Shown piece after piece: positions 1 to 8,852 of a DNA stretch of 64,000 nucleotides. Under the pieces are notes generated by a model. The model worked only from the letters and a program-made list of their open reading frames with translations. It was not told the DNA's origin and ran no database searches. The first letter of the stretch is position 1; each line of letters begins with the position of its first letter. This DNA is from Sulfurivermis fontis (lineage in GTDB: Bacteria > Pseudomonadota > Gammaproteobacteria > Thiohalomonadales > Thiohalomonadaceae): positions 1,790,501 to 1,854,500 of the forward strand of contig NZ_AP018724.1 of assembly GCF_004001245.1 (NCBI RefSeq), given 5' to 3'. Position numbers and translations under genes: made by a program.

Positions 1-550
1 CGCGCAGGATCGCGCGGGTGTAGGGCTTCAGCCGGGTACTGCCCAAGTCGAACATGGGACGGTTTTCCCGGTCCACGATCTGGATACGCAACCCCTCGCT
101 GGTGATGTCCAGCAACAGCTGATCCTTGAAGTCCTTCAGGGTCGGCGTGGACTCGATCTGTTCCTTCAGCTTCTGCATCAGCTCGTCCAGACGGGCCTTG
201 TCCTCGATGATCTCGGCGATCTCCTCCGGCGTGGGCTTGGCCGTCTCCCCCGAGGCATCACGCATCGGCTCCTTCTCGCCGCGCGGCACCTCCAGCGAAC
301 CGCCCAGCTTGATCATCGAGGTAGAGGCGCCGCCCGGCCCCTGGATAGCGCTCGGGTTCTGGAAGTAGTCGGCGATAGCGGCGCGCTCTTCCTGGGTGGT
401 GGAACCGAGCAACCACATCAGGAGGAAGAAAGCCATCATCGCCGTCACGAAATCGGCATAGGCCACCTTCCAGGCGCCGCCATGGTGACCATGACCGCCC
501 TTCTTGATCTTCTTGACGACGATCGGCTGTTTTTTGTCTTCCAACGCCAT
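1..550 (-). CDS. motB: Flagellar motor stator protein MotB (3' end outside window)
   Basis: MotB anchors the flagellar stator to peptidoglycan and, with MotA, forms the ion channel that drives rotation. The visible 183 codons show a basic, His/Gly-rich cytoplasmic N-terminus (residues 1-26), then one membrane segment starting WKVAYADFVTAMMAFFLL; Asp33 in ADF is the family's essential ion-binding aspartate. The periplasmic linker follows, and the start of the OmpA-like domain runs off the left edge. The ATG at 550 lies 15 bases after the motA stop, so the two are cotranscribed. The missing part is the rest of the peptidoglycan-binding domain. Identification is firm; whether the motor uses protons or sodium is not decidable here. 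Confidence 0.93.
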   Translation of the reverse strand, partial: MALEDKKQPIVVKKIKKGGHGHHGGAWKVAYADFVTAMMAFFLLMWLLGSTTQEERAAIADYFQNPSAIQGPGGASTSMIKLGGSLEVPRGEKEPMRDASGETAKPTPEEIAEIIEDKARLDELMQKLKEQIESTPTLKDFKDQLLLDITSEGLRIQIVDRENRPMFDLGSTRLKPYTRAILR

Positions 551-565
551 GGGCCACCGGCTGGC

Positions 566-1417
566 TTATTTCTTCTTGACGTGCGCTTCCAACTCGGCAA
601 AACCGGGACGCACGGTGGAAGGCAGCGCCTTGCGGCCGAACTCGACGGCAATCTGCGGGGTATAGCCGTTCAGGGTAGCCATGATGCACACCTTGATACA
701 GCCGAGAAACTTGCCCTCTTCCTCGGCACGGTGCTTGAGCGCCGTGGCCAGCGGGCCGACGAAACCGTAGGCGAGCAGGATACCGAGGAAGGTACCGACC
801 AGGGCGGCAGCGATCTTCGCACCCAGCACCTCGGGGGGCTCGCCCACCGAGGCCATGGTGATGACCACACCCATGACCGCTGCCACGATACCGAAGCCGG
901 GCAGGCCGTCGGACACGGTGGTGACGGACTCACCGGGCAACATCGCCTCGTGATGATGTATCTCCAGCTCGAGGTCCATCAGATTTTCCAACTCGAAGGG
1001 GTTCATGCTGCCGCCGACCATCAGGCGCATGTAGTCGGTGATGAAATCGAGGGCGTGATGATCGGCCAGAATCTTGGGGTACTTCTTGAATATCTCGCTC
1101 TGCTGCGGTTCCTCGATATCGTTTTCCAGCGCCATCAGGCCTTCCTTGCGCGCCTTGGCGAACAGGTCATACATCAGAGCCAGCAGGTCCATATAGGACT
1201 TCTTGCTGTACTTGGCGCCGCCGAACAGCTTGGGCAGTCCCGAGAGAACCCCCTTGATCACATGCGGCGGATTGGCCACTACGAAGGCGCCCAGCGCACC
1301 GCCGGCAATGATGATGATTTCGGAGGGGTGCCAGAGGGCCAGCAACTGGCCGCCGGACATCAGAAAGCCGCCAAACACGCAGAGGATTACGATCAGAATG
1401 CCGACGATCAGCTTCAT
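566..1417 (-). CDS. motA: Flagellar motor stator protein MotA
   Basis: MotA forms the ion-conducting stator ring with MotB and pushes on FliG in the rotor. The 283-residue product has the family's usual length and four hydrophobic segments (about 1-20, 34-50, 168-190 and 200-225). The cytoplasmic loop carries the charged stretch RKEGLMALE that contacts FliG, and the third segment has the conserved proline in DGLPGFGIVAAVMG. It is followed at once by motB. A sigma-28 type promoter lies 48-74 bases upstream of the start, which fits late-class flagellar control by FliA. Confidence 0.96.
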   Translation of the reverse strand: MKLIVGILIVILCVFGGFLMSGGQLLALWHPSEIIIIAGGALGAFVVANPPHVIKGVLSGLPKLFGGAKYSKKSYMDLLALMYDLFAKARKEGLMALENDIEEPQQSEIFKKYPKILADHHALDFITDYMRLMVGGSMNPFELENLMDLELEIHHHEAMLPGESVTTVSDGLPGFGIVAAVMGVVITMASVGEPPEVLGAKIAAALVGTFLGILLAYGFVGPLATALKHRAEEEGKFLGCIKVCIMATLNGYTPQIAVEFGRKALPSTVRPGFAELEAHVKKK

Positions 1418-1464
1418 CCGTTGTCCGTCCTTAAACTGAACTCATTCATGACTGGCTTCGGGGG

Positions 1465-1491
1465 TTATCGGCAGAGGCGCCTGGTCCTTTA
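1465..1491 (-). promoter_or_regulatory. Sigma-28 (FliA) promoter of motAB
   Basis: Read leftward, the sequence is TAAA (1491-1488), a 15-base spacer, then GCCGATAA (1472-1465). This matches the enterobacterial FliA consensus TAAA-N15-GCCGATAA at every position. It sits 48 bases upstream of the motA start. The match is seen directly; its use in vivo is inferred. Confidence 0.85.
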
Positions 1492-1593
1492 TCCAGCATG
1501 GAAGTAAACCAGGGACGTCCGCATCCCCTCATGGGATACGCGAAAGTCGGCAGTTTACCAGCACCGTACACCGAAAACACCCCGCGATGCGGC

Positions 1594-1599
1594 TATAAT
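1594..1599 (+). promoter_or_regulatory. Probable -10 element of the HDOD-GAF gene
   Basis: A perfect TATAAT lies about 84 bases upstream of the HDOD-GAF start. No good -35 is found at 17 bases (CCGAAA), so this is only a partial promoter match. Confidence 0.4.
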
Positions 1600-1682
1600 C
1601 CGCTGCCTGCCGCATGCCGATGCCTTGCTCCCCCCGGAGGCACAGGGCACACTGCGTCATGGAACGTGATTAGGGAAGCTTC

Positions 1683-3188
1683 ATGCACAACACACTGAAC
1701 GCCTGGGCGGACAAGCTCCAGCATGCCGTCCTGCCGGCCCTGCCGCAGACGGTGGCGGAACTGAGCCGTCTCAGCGCCGACGACAATGTGAACATGTGGA
1801 GTCTGGCGCGGGTGGTGGAGAAGGATCCGGGCCTGTGCATCGCCCTGCTGCGCCGCGTCAATACCGGTGGACAGAAGCGGCTGCGCACCGAAGTGACCAC
1901 GGTGGAACACGCCATGATGATGCTGGGCCTGACCCAGCTGCGTACCCTGCCCAAGGCGGTCCCCCTGATCCAGCGTGCCGGCGATGCCTTGGGGCGGGAG
2001 CGTGCTCTGCGCCTGATGGCGCAGAGCTACCATGCCGCCTGGCAGGCCCGCGAACTGGCCCGGCTGCGCAAAGACCTGGAACCGGATGAAGTCTTCCTGC
2101 CCGCGCTGCTGCACCACCTGGGCGAAATCCTGCTATGGCTGTACGCCCCGGCCAAGATGAGCCAGATCGAGGAACTGGCCGCGCAGCAACAGATGGAACC
2201 CGAAGAGGCCCAGTACGTGGTGCTTGGTTTCGGCCTCGACCACCTCACCCTGATGCTGGCACGACGCTGGGGCCTGCCCACCCTGCTGCAGGACAGCCTC
2301 AAGTCGGAAAATGCGCAGCAGCCGCGCGTCTACGGCGTGATGCTGGCGGTGCAGCTGGCACGCGCCGCCGAGCAGGGCTGGTACCGCGCCGCCACCACCG
2401 CCGTTCTGGAGCAGCTGGCCGACTACCTGGGCCATGATTTCGGCCGCACCGCCGCCGAATGCCACCGCTACGCCGTGGAAGCGGCGCGCCAGGCCGACTG
2501 CTATCCCACGGCCCCCGCCGCCGTCCGGCTGCTTTACCCGAGCCAGCCCGAGGCCGCTCCCGGCTGGAAACCCGAGCCTGCCCCCACGGCCGAATCGGCA
2601 ACCGGTGCGGCACCGCAACCTCCCACCGAGGCTACGGCAGAAGGCAGCGCCGCCTTCTGTCTGGCACCACAACTGCACATCCTGCGCCGCTCGCTGCAAG
2701 AGTTGCAGACCGGCATGAAGGCCGGCAACCTGACGCTGCAAAAGATCCTGTCGCTCACCATGGATGGCATGCACGACGGCATGGGCCTCAATCGCGTGGT
2801 CTTCGCCCTGCTCACCCAGGAGCGTCACCAGTTGCGCGCGCGCGCCATTGCCGGTGCTGACAATGACCCGAACTTCAACCGCTTTCTCATCGAGCTGAAC
2901 GGTGCCCACCTGTTCACCCGCCTGCTGGAGAAACCGCAGGCGCTGTGGATCAACGACACCAACCGGGTGAAGTTCTGGCCCATCGTGCCCAAACCGTTCC
3001 AGCGCATCATCCGCTGCAACAGCTTCTTCGCGCTGTCGGTCTTCGTGAAGGAACGGCCGGTCGGCCTGTTCTATGCCGACCGCCACACCGGCGACTGCGC
3101 CCTGGACGGGCACGCCTATCACCGCTTCAAGCAGTTGGGGCTGCTGGCGGCCCAGGCGATAGGCATGGCTTCAGGGGAAAAAGAGTAA
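1683..3188 (+). CDS. HDOD domain protein with C-terminal GAF-like domain
   Basis: The 501-residue protein begins with an HDOD (HD-related output) domain over roughly residues 15-230, with the typical LPALPQTVAELSRL entry, the region around LLRRVNTGG and the core LPALLHHLGEILLWLYAP. A Pro/Ala-rich linker (about 270-320) leads to a C-terminal region (about 335-490) that looks like a GAF sensor. HDOD proteins are regulatory adaptors in signalling, motility and cyclic-di-GMP networks and are usually not enzymes. It is transcribed away from motAB and converges on recR. The start ATG at 1683 follows a weak AGGGAAG box. A second HDOD gene lies at 62282-63151. The ligand and partner are unknown. Confidence 0.85.
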   Translation: MHNTLNAWADKLQHAVLPALPQTVAELSRLSADDNVNMWSLARVVEKDPGLCIALLRRVNTGGQKRLRTEVTTVEHAMMMLGLTQLRTLPKAVPLIQRAGDALGRERALRLMAQSYHAAWQARELARLRKDLEPDEVFLPALLHHLGEILLWLYAPAKMSQIEELAAQQQMEPEEAQYVVLGFGLDHLTLMLARRWGLPTLLQDSLKSENAQQPRVYGVMLAVQLARAAEQGWYRAATTAVLEQLADYLGHDFGRTAAECHRYAVEAARQADCYPTAPAAVRLLYPSQPEAAPGWKPEPAPTAESATGAAPQPPTEATAEGSAAFCLAPQLHILRRSLQELQTGMKAGNLTLQKILSLTMDGMHDGMGLNRVVFALLTQERHQLRARAIAGADNDPNFNRFLIELNGAHLFTRLLEKPQALWINDTNRVKFWPIVPKPFQRIIRCNSFFALSVFVKERPVGLFYADRHTGDCALDGHAYHRFKQLGLLAAQAIGMASGEKE

Positions 3189-3226
3189 TCCCGGATCCCG
3201 TGGCGACTGTTGGCTGAAGACAGCCG

Positions 3227-3823
3227 CTACACTTCGCGCCGCCCATGAAAGGCATGCGACAGCGTGCCGCCATCCACGGACTCCAGCTCGCCGCCCAGCG
3301 GCACACCGTGGGCAATGCGTGTGGCACGGATGCCGCGGCTGTGCACCATCGCGCCGATGTAGTGCGCAGTGGCTTCACCTTCCACGGTGGGATTGGTGGC
3401 CAGGATCACCTCCTGCACCTCACCGGCGTCGAGCCGCGCTGCCAGGCGATCCAGCCCGATATCCTCCGGGCCGATGCCGTCCAAAGGCGACAGGTGACCG
3501 AGCAGCACGAAGTACAGGCCCTGATAGCCGGTGGACTGCTCCAGTGCCTGCACATCGGTGGGGGACTCCACGATGCACAGCAGGGAACGATCGCGGCGCG
3601 GGCTGCTGCACACCGGACAGACCTCGGCCTCGGTCAGCGTGCGGCAATCGCGGCAATGGCCCACCTTCTCCACCGCCTCGATCAGGGTCTCCGCCAACCG
3701 GCGCGCCCCATCGCGGTTCCGCTCCAGCAGATAATAGGCCATACGCTGCGCCGATTTGGGTCCGACGCCGGGCAGGCAGCGCAGCGCCTCGATGAGACGG
3801 CCGATGAGGGGACTATGCGACAC
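3227..3823 (-). CDS. recR: Recombination mediator protein RecR
   Basis: RecR acts with RecO/RecF to load RecA onto SSB-coated DNA in gap repair. The 198-residue product has the expected layout: an N-terminal helix-hairpin-helix ([17 protein letters not shown]), a four-cysteine zinc finger (CRDC...CPVC, residues about 57-72), a Toprim domain beginning [15 protein letters not shown], and the C-terminal region with GVPLGGELE. It lies downstream of ybaB and dnaX in the order dnaX-ybaB-recR conserved across gammaproteobacteria, but here a 152-base spacer with an inverted repeat separates ybaB from recR. Confidence 0.97.
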   Translation of the reverse strand: MSHSPLIGRLIEALRCLPGVGPKSAQRMAYYLLERNRDGARRLAETLIEAVEKVGHCRDCRTLTEAEVCPVCSSPRRDRSLLCIVESPTDVQALEQSTGYQGLYFVLLGHLSPLDGIGPEDIGLDRLAARLDAGEVQEVILATNPTVEGEATAHYIGAMVHSRGIRATRIAHGVPLGGELESVDGGTLSHAFHGRREV

Positions 3824-3855
3824 GAAGGGATTCCAGGCTCTTGCTTGAAGGTACG

Positions 3856-3970
3856 AGAGACAAGGGACAAGGTACGAAGAATGAACTCACTGCGCCCGTG
3901 CCGTTGCAAACTGAACAACTGCGCGCACCGCGCTCCTCCCCTTGTATGTTGTACCTTGGCCCTTGTATCT
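3856..3970. repeat. Imperfect inverted repeat between ybaB and recR
   Basis: Arms at 3856-3875 and 3951-3970 are complementary at 18 of 20 positions (left arm AGAGACAAGGGACAAGGTAC), separated by 75 bases. The left arm also contains GTACGA twice at 20-base spacing (3851 and 3872). The repeat fills most of the recR-ybaB gap and looks like a small dispersed palindromic element rather than a terminator, since no T-run follows. Confidence 0.6.
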
Positions 3971-3975
3971 GCTGT

Positions 3976-4299
3976 TTAGAACGGCAGTTTCATCCCGCCG
4001 GGCAGGTTCATGCCCGCGGTCAGACCGGACAGGCGTTCCTGGCTGGTCTTTTCGATCTGGCGTACCGCATCGTTCACCGCCGCGGCAATCAGATCCTCCA
4101 GCATCTCCTTATCATCCTGCATCAGGCTCGGATCGATACTGACGCGCTTGACGTCGTGCCGCCCGTTCATCACCACCGACACCATGCCGCCGCCGGACTG
4201 GCCGGTCACTTCCATCCTGGCGAGTTCTTCCTGCATGCGCTGCATGTCGGCCTGCATCTTCTGGGCCTGACGCATGAGATTGCCCAATCCACCTTTCAT
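3976..4299 (-). CDS. ybaB: Nucleoid-associated protein, YbaB/EbfC family
   Basis: Small DNA-binding protein of the YbaB/EbfC family, 107 residues, a typical length. The N-terminus [20 protein letters not shown] begins the characteristic long amphipathic helix; the middle has [20 protein letters not shown], the family's beta-sheet core. The start at 4299 was chosen because it gives the conserved N-terminus and follows GAAAGAGAAGC; an upstream in-frame extension overlaps dnaX and has no family match. It sits 38 bases after dnaX, as in most relatives, and is expected to be cotranscribed with it. Confidence 0.94.
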   Translation of the reverse strand: MKGGLGNLMRQAQKMQADMQRMQEELARMEVTGQSGGGMVSVVMNGRHDVKRVSIDPSLMQDDKEMLEDLIAAAVNDAVRQIEKTSQERLSGLTAGMNLPGGMKLPF

Positions 4300-4337
4300 C
4301 GCTTCTCTTTCCTCGACAGATTGCAGTGAAAAATTGT

Positions 4338-5963
4338 CTATTCCAGCGGCTGTACCGAGCCGGGTTCGATACGGCCACCAAAACGCTCGAGCAGGGTCTG
4401 CACATTGACATCCCCCTCGATGGCGGCCTGCGCCGCGGCCTGCCGCTCCTGATCGCGGCGCTGCTGGGCCGCCATCGGTGTCTCGCCGCCGGCACGACCA
4501 TCCAGATGGATGGTGAGACGCACGGCGTGACCGAGATGCTCGGACAAGGCCTTGGCCAGCGCCTCTTCCCACTTTTTGTTGTACAGCGCGCGCTGGCTCG
4601 GCTCCAGGGCCAGTTCGATCACCTCAGCGTCATGACGCACCAAGGCACAGTTGAGCGCCAGTTGGCGCGTCAAGCCGCCCAGCGGCAAGGAGGCGGCCAA
4701 CGCAGTCCAGTTCAAGTCAGCACGGGAAACCGCAGGCAGCGGGACTGCCGGCGCCTCCGTGGCGGCGGGAGACGGTGGCACTGTCACACGATCATTGCGC
4801 ATTGCCGCCGAAGTGGCCGACGTGACGGCCCTCGCGGCAGGCACCGCCGCAGGACGGGACATCCCCTGCCCCGCCCCGCCGGCGGGACGGAAGGCCAGCA
4901 TGCGCAGCAATATCATCTCGAAACCACCCCGCGGCTCCGGGGCCAACGGCAGATCACGGCGACCGGTCAGGCCGATCTGGTAGTAGAGTTGCACGTCCTC
5001 CGGACTGATGCGCTGCGCCAATTCCTGCAGTGCCTCGCGCTGCTCCACCTCCTCGCCCAGGGCATCCGGTACGGCCTGCACCAGGGCGATGCGGATCAAG
5101 GCGCTATTCAGTTCGTTGAGCACGCCGCCATAATCGGGCGACAGTTCTGCCAGGACCGCCGCCTCCGCCAGCAACACCGCCGGGTCGCCACCGGCCAGGG
5201 CGCGCAACAAGGCCACCACCCGGGTGCGGTCGATGGTACCAAGCATGGCGCGCACCGCCGCGGCCTCCAGCACGCCGCCACCGTGGGCGATGGCCTGGTC
5301 GAGCAGGCTGAGTGCATCGCGCATGCTGCCGTCCGCAGCACGGGCGATTTCACTCACCGCCGCCGCCTCGGCGTCGATCCCCTCTTCCTGCAGAATGTGT
5401 TGCAGATGGCCGCGGATCTGTTCCAGCGGCAGGCGCTTGAGATTGAATTGCAGGCAGCGCGACAGGATGGTGACCGGCAATTTCTGCGGGTCGGTGGTGG
5501 CGAGCAGGAATTTGACGTGCGGCGGCGGCTCCTCCAGCGTCTTCAGCAAGGCGTTGAAGCTGTGGTTGGACAGCATGTGCACCTCGTCGATGAGATACAC
5601 CTTGTAGCGGCCGCGGCTGGGTGCATATTGCACGTTGTCGAGGATCTCGCGGGTATCCTCCACCTTGGTACGCGAGGCGGCGTCCACTTCGATCAGGTCG
5701 ACGAAACGTCCTTCATCGATTTCACGGCAGGCACTGCATTCACCGCAGGGCTGCGATGACACGCCGCGCTCACAGTTGAGCGATTTGGCCAGGATGCGCG
5801 CGATGGTGGTCTTGCCTACGCCGCGGGTACCGGTAAACAGGAAGGCGTGGTGCAGACGATCGTTGTCCAGGGCATTGATCAGGGCGCGCAGCACATGCTC
5901 CTGCCCCACCATCGCGGGAAAGGAGCGGGGACGCCATTTGCGGGCCAGAACCTGATAACTCAC
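4338..5963 (-). CDS. dnaX: DNA polymerase III subunits gamma/tau
   Basis: DnaX is the clamp-loader ATPase that connects the replicative polymerases to the helicase. The product is 541 residues from a GTG start giving [14 protein letters not shown], the family's normal N-terminus; the upstream in-frame extension to 6083 runs into the SRP RNA and is rejected. Visible motifs are Walker A GTRGVGKT, the four-cysteine zinc module (CERG...CGECSAC), Walker B LIDEVHM and the sensor region [18 protein letters not shown]. An Ala/Pro-rich linker (about 375-420) precedes the tau-specific C-terminus. I saw no obvious slippery A-run at the gamma/tau boundary, so a programmed frameshift is not supported. Confidence 0.95.
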   Translation of the reverse strand: MSYQVLARKWRPRSFPAMVGQEHVLRALINALDNDRLHHAFLFTGTRGVGKTTIARILAKSLNCERGVSSQPCGECSACREIDEGRFVDLIEVDAASRTKVEDTREILDNVQYAPSRGRYKVYLIDEVHMLSNHSFNALLKTLEEPPPHVKFLLATTDPQKLPVTILSRCLQFNLKRLPLEQIRGHLQHILQEEGIDAEAAAVSEIARAADGSMRDALSLLDQAIAHGGGVLEAAAVRAMLGTIDRTRVVALLRALAGGDPAVLLAEAAVLAELSPDYGGVLNELNSALIRIALVQAVPDALGEEVEQREALQELAQRISPEDVQLYYQIGLTGRRDLPLAPEPRGGFEMILLRMLAFRPAGGAGQGMSRPAAVPAARAVTSATSAAMRNDRVTVPPSPAATEAPAVPLPAVSRADLNWTALAASLPLGGLTRQLALNCALVRHDAEVIELALEPSQRALYNKKWEEALAKALSEHLGHAVRLTIHLDGRAGGETPMAAQQRRDQERQAAAQAAIEGDVNVQTLLERFGGRIEPGSVQPLE

Positions 5964-6064
5964 GGGCGAACGACTCTCCGATACGGTACCGCCGGAACTC
6001 CGGCCGAAGAAGCCGGCAGTATACCCGATCGGACGACAGCGGTTGGCAAGAAGCCGTGAAGGGT

Positions 6065-6176
6065 GGCGTCCCGTACCAGCCACACCCCGGCGCCCGAGTC
6101 CACTGTTACGGCTGCTCCCTTCCGGGCCTGACCGGGTTCACAGTTTGTCGTCGCGAGGGGACCGGCACGGTCCGCC
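6065..6176 (-). ncRNA. ffs: Signal recognition particle RNA (4.5S type)
   Basis: Reverse-complemented, the segment contains CCGGTCAGGCCCGGAAGGGA followed by GCAGCC, the nearly invariant Ffh-binding apical domain of bacterial SRP RNA. The flanking sequence folds back: the 5' end GGCGGACCGTGCCGG pairs with the 3' end CTGGTACGGGACGCC. The length of about 112 bases is that of the short bacterial form. It lies between dnaX and a tRNA-Ser gene. Exact ends are estimated from the pairing. Confidence 0.93.
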
Positions 6177-6236
6177 ATTGAACTCAGGGGGACGGCGCCG
6201 CACAGGGCGCCTCAACAGAATAACGGGTTAGGAAAG

Positions 6237-6327
6237 TGGCGGAGAGGAAGGGATTCGAACCCTTGATACGCTATTAACGTATACACACTTTCCAGGCGTG
6301 CTCCTTCAACCACTCGGACACCTCTCC
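6237..6327 (-). tRNA. tRNA-Ser (anticodon GGA)
   Basis: The reverse complement starts GGAGAGGTGTCCGAG and ends CCTCTCC followed by an encoded GCCA. The anticodon loop reads CTGGAAA, giving anticodon GGA (serine, UCC/UCU). A long variable arm, as expected for a class II tRNA, and the T-loop GGTTCGAATCC are present. Coordinates include CCA. Confidence 0.97.
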
Positions 6328-6382
6328 GGGAAAGCGCGCAAGGTTAAACCAGAACGCCGGACGGCGCAATACGAAAACGCCG

Positions 6383-7159
6383 TCAGAAACGGTAGTTGAG
6401 GTAAAAACCGATGGTGTCCTGCTGGCTCTCGGGCTGATGGACGCTGTACAGCGAACCGCCGCCGCTCACCAGGGTGCTGTCCGACTGGCGGAAACGGTAG
6501 CTATCGTAATAACCGCCCAAATCCCAGCGCGGATTCAGACTGTAGACGACCGCGGCATACAGGCTGTAGTCGGGCTTGGGCTTCAGGCTTGGATCGCTGT
6601 CGAACCCCAGACGGGTCAGGCCCACGTTTTCGCTGGTGTAGAAAGGCAGTTTGACACCGCCCTGCACCGACCAACCGTAATTGTTGCTGTAGACGGCACC
6701 CAGCCGGCCATAGCCGACATCGTAGCGTTCATCATAGCCATACACGCTGCCCTTGTCGCGCAGAGAACGCAGCCAGGAGTCATAACCGAAGGAAAATGAA
6801 ACGCCCCAGCCGTGGGGCGTCGCCGCGGAGGAATGGAAGCGGTGGGTAAAATCCAGTTCCGCCATCCAGCCCACATAGTCGGTGTCCGTGGTATGGGGAA
6901 CACCCGACTGGGTCTGACCGTCATAAGCCACCCGCCCCAGATAGAGCCGGCTGCGCAGGCCGTACACCCAGTTCGCCGCCGGCACCGACTCGGCCTCCAG
7001 GCCAACGAAATGCCGCAGCCCCCTCTCCTCGAGCAGCTTGCCGTCATCGTCGTACTCGCGCCAGGAAAAATACTCGCCGCCAAAGGTCACCATCACCTGC
7101 TCCGCCTGGGCGGGCAGCAGGACGGCGAACAACAGCGCTGTGGGCAATAAACGATACAT
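6383..7159 (-). CDS. Outer-membrane beta-barrel protein of unknown function
   Basis: The 258-residue product starts with a clear signal peptide (MYRLLPTALLFAVLLPAQA) and ends in an aromatic residue (FYLNYRF), the usual signal for outer-membrane insertion by BAM. Between them are many alternating aromatic/polar strands (for example WVYGLRSRLYLGRVAYDG and GWGVSFSFGYDSWLR), consistent with an 8- to 12-stranded barrel. The start at 7159 was chosen because it opens the signal peptide; a longer in-frame extension to 7318 has no such feature. It lies alone between tRNA-Ser(GGA) and the left end of the integrated element. I do not recognise a specific family. Confidence 0.7.
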   Translation of the reverse strand: MYRLLPTALLFAVLLPAQAEQVMVTFGGEYFSWREYDDDGKLLEERGLRHFVGLEAESVPAANWVYGLRSRLYLGRVAYDGQTQSGVPHTTDTDYVGWMAELDFTHRFHSSAATPHGWGVSFSFGYDSWLRSLRDKGSVYGYDERYDVGYGRLGAVYSNNYGWSVQGGVKLPFYTSENVGLTRLGFDSDPSLKPKPDYSLYAAVVYSLNPRWDLGGYYDSYRFRQSDSTLVSGGGSLYSVHQPESQQDTIGFYLNYRF

Positions 7160-7383
7160 CAGGCACTCCGCGAGTCGGGCGCGTGGATAGCAGCAAAAAT
7201 GGGTTGCGAAACGATGAAAAGCAAGGAACGCCAGCACACTCCGCGAGGACAAAACCGGAACTTTTTTCCGCCGGCCGCTGACCAACCGGAAGCCCGAACC
7301 GCGAACCATCTCACACATTCACCGTAACAGGCTGATTCAAAAGGCCATAAATGACCCAAAAGAAGTGCGGGGTGGGGGCAGAA

Positions 7384-7398
7384 ATGGCGGAGGGGGAG
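7384..7398. repeat. attL: distal copy of the 15-bp attachment core
   Basis: ATGGCGGAGGGGGAG is identical to 18495-18509, where it forms the 3' end of tRNA-Ser(CGA) plus its encoded CCA. This copy lies outside any tRNA and marks the left end of the element. The interval 7160-7383 to its left is non-coding chromosome upstream of the barrel gene with nothing else recognised. Confidence 0.88.
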
Positions 7399-7529
7399 TC
7401 CCCCACCGTAGGGTCTCGCGTCATCGCGTAACGTCGCCATAGTGCCAGCAAACCCGCGGAAATACAAGACCTCCACCGCGTTGATCGTCTCGTCTGGTCT
7501 CGACTTATCGCGTAAGATCGCGTAATCTT

Positions 7530-7549
7530 AGGCGGGTTTTTAGGCGGGT
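7530..7549. repeat. Left pair of probable integrase arm-type sites
   Basis: AGGCGGGTTTTTAGGCGGGT is found here and, identically, at 18432-18451. Each copy is itself a tandem of AGGCGGGT at 12-bp spacing. It lies 131 bp inside attL and just upstream of the integrase start at 7566. The placement near both ends fits arm-binding sites of a tyrosine integrase; binding is inferred. Confidence 0.7.
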
Positions 7550-7565
7550 GCGAGGATTTGAGATC

Positions 7566-8849
7566 ATGCCACGAGTAGCGAAAGAAATGTCAGCATTGGA
7601 GGTGAAACGCCTCTCACAGCCGGGGATGTACGCCGTTGGGGGCGTGCCTGGGCTCCATCTTCAAGTCCTCCCCGGCGGAGGAAAGACCTGGCTGCTGCGG
7701 GTCACTGTCGGAGTGACCGCGAGCGGCAAGCAGCGCCGCAGCGAGATCGGCTTGGGTGGGTATCCAGCGGTGACGCTACAGCAGGCCCGGGACAAGGCGC
7801 GCGAGGTCCGGGAGAAGATCGCCCAAGGCATCGACCCGATAGCGGAGCGCAAGGCCGCGCGCTCCGCTCTGCTGGCGAGCCGGGCGAATCAGATCACCTT
7901 CGAGGAAGCCGCACGGCTGTGCTTTGAGGCGAAGCGCCCCGAGTGGAAGAACCCCAAGCACGCTCAGCAGTGGATCAACACGTTGGAAGCCTATGCCTTC
8001 CCGACCCTCGCCAAACTTTACGTGCGCGACATCGACACCCCCCATGTCTTGGAAGTGCTCGAACCCATCTGGAAGGTGAAAACCGAGACAGCCAAACGGC
8101 TGCGCGGGCGCATCGAGGCCGTACTGGACTGGGCTACAGCTCGCAAGTACCGCGACGGCTCCAACCCGGCGCGGTGGAAGGGCAACCTTGATGCGATGCT
8201 GCCCAAACCGTCGAAGGTAGCGAAGAACGGCAACCACCCCGCGCTGCCCTTCACGGAGGCTCCCGCATTCATGACGCATCTTCGCAAGATGGAAGGGACC
8301 GGCGCGCGGGCGCTGGAATTCACCATTCTGACCGCCGCCCGCTCCGGCGAAGTACGCGGGGCGAAGTGGGACGAAATCGACCTTGAGGCCGGAGTCTGGA
8401 CGATCCCGGCGGACCGCATGAAGATGGGCAAGGAACACATGGTGCCGCTCACCGCGGAGGCAGTGACCTTGTTGAAGGCCCTCCCGCGCTTCGACAATAC
8501 TGACCTTGTATTCCCTGCATCCCGTGGCGGCGAGTTGTCGGATATGACGCTGACCGCGGTCATCAGGCGGATGCACAAAAGCGAGACGAAGGCAGGCCGC
8601 AAGGGCTACATTGACCCCAAGCAGGCCGACAGCGATGGAAAGCCGCGGGTGATCACCGTGCACGGGTTCCGCTCGACCTTCCGCGATTGGGCAGGCGAGA
8701 CAACGCACCACCCCCGGGAAGTGATCGAACATGCCCTTGCCCATCAGCTCAAGGACAAGGCCGAAGCCGCCTATGCGCGCGGCAGTCTTTTCCAGAAACG
8801 ACGGGCACTTATGGAGGATTGGGCCGCGTACATCCACCCGAAAAAGTAA
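7566..8849 (+). CDS. int: Tyrosine recombinase/integrase of the element (DUF4102 type)
   Basis: Catalyses site-specific integration and excision at the tRNA-Ser attachment site. The 427-residue product has the DUF4102 arm-binding N-terminus (about 1-90, with LPGGGKTWLLRV and IGLGGYPAVTLQQARDKA), a core-binding domain (about 105-200) and a catalytic domain with the Arg of AARSGEVRGAKW, the HGFRSTFRDW box (His-x-x-Arg), a second His in EHALAH and the nucleophilic Tyr in AAYARG. All catalytic residues are present, so it should be active. The start at 7566 follows GAGGATTTGAGATC and is preferred over GTG at 7548. Its promoter region holds the left arm-site pair, which suggests autoregulation. Confidence 0.95.
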   Translation: MPRVAKEMSALEVKRLSQPGMYAVGGVPGLHLQVLPGGGKTWLLRVTVGVTASGKQRRSEIGLGGYPAVTLQQARDKAREVREKIAQGIDPIAERKAARSALLASRANQITFEEAARLCFEAKRPEWKNPKHAQQWINTLEAYAFPTLAKLYVRDIDTPHVLEVLEPIWKVKTETAKRLRGRIEAVLDWATARKYRDGSNPARWKGNLDAMLPKPSKVAKNGNHPALPFTEAPAFMTHLRKMEGTGARALEFTILTAARSGEVRGAKWDEIDLEAGVWTIPADRMKMGKEHMVPLTAEAVTLLKALPRFDNTDLVFPASRGGELSDMTLTAVIRRMHKSETKAGRKGYIDPKQADSDGKPRVITVHGFRSTFRDWAGETTHHPREVIEHALAHQLKDKAEAAYARGSLFQKRRALMEDWAAYIHPKK

Positions 8850-8852
8850 AGT

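Noticed and set aside
4338-5963. Programmed frameshift in dnaX producing a gamma subunit
   Set aside because: No A-rich slippery run with downstream hairpin at the expected boundary; the only AAAAAG lies near the 3' end.
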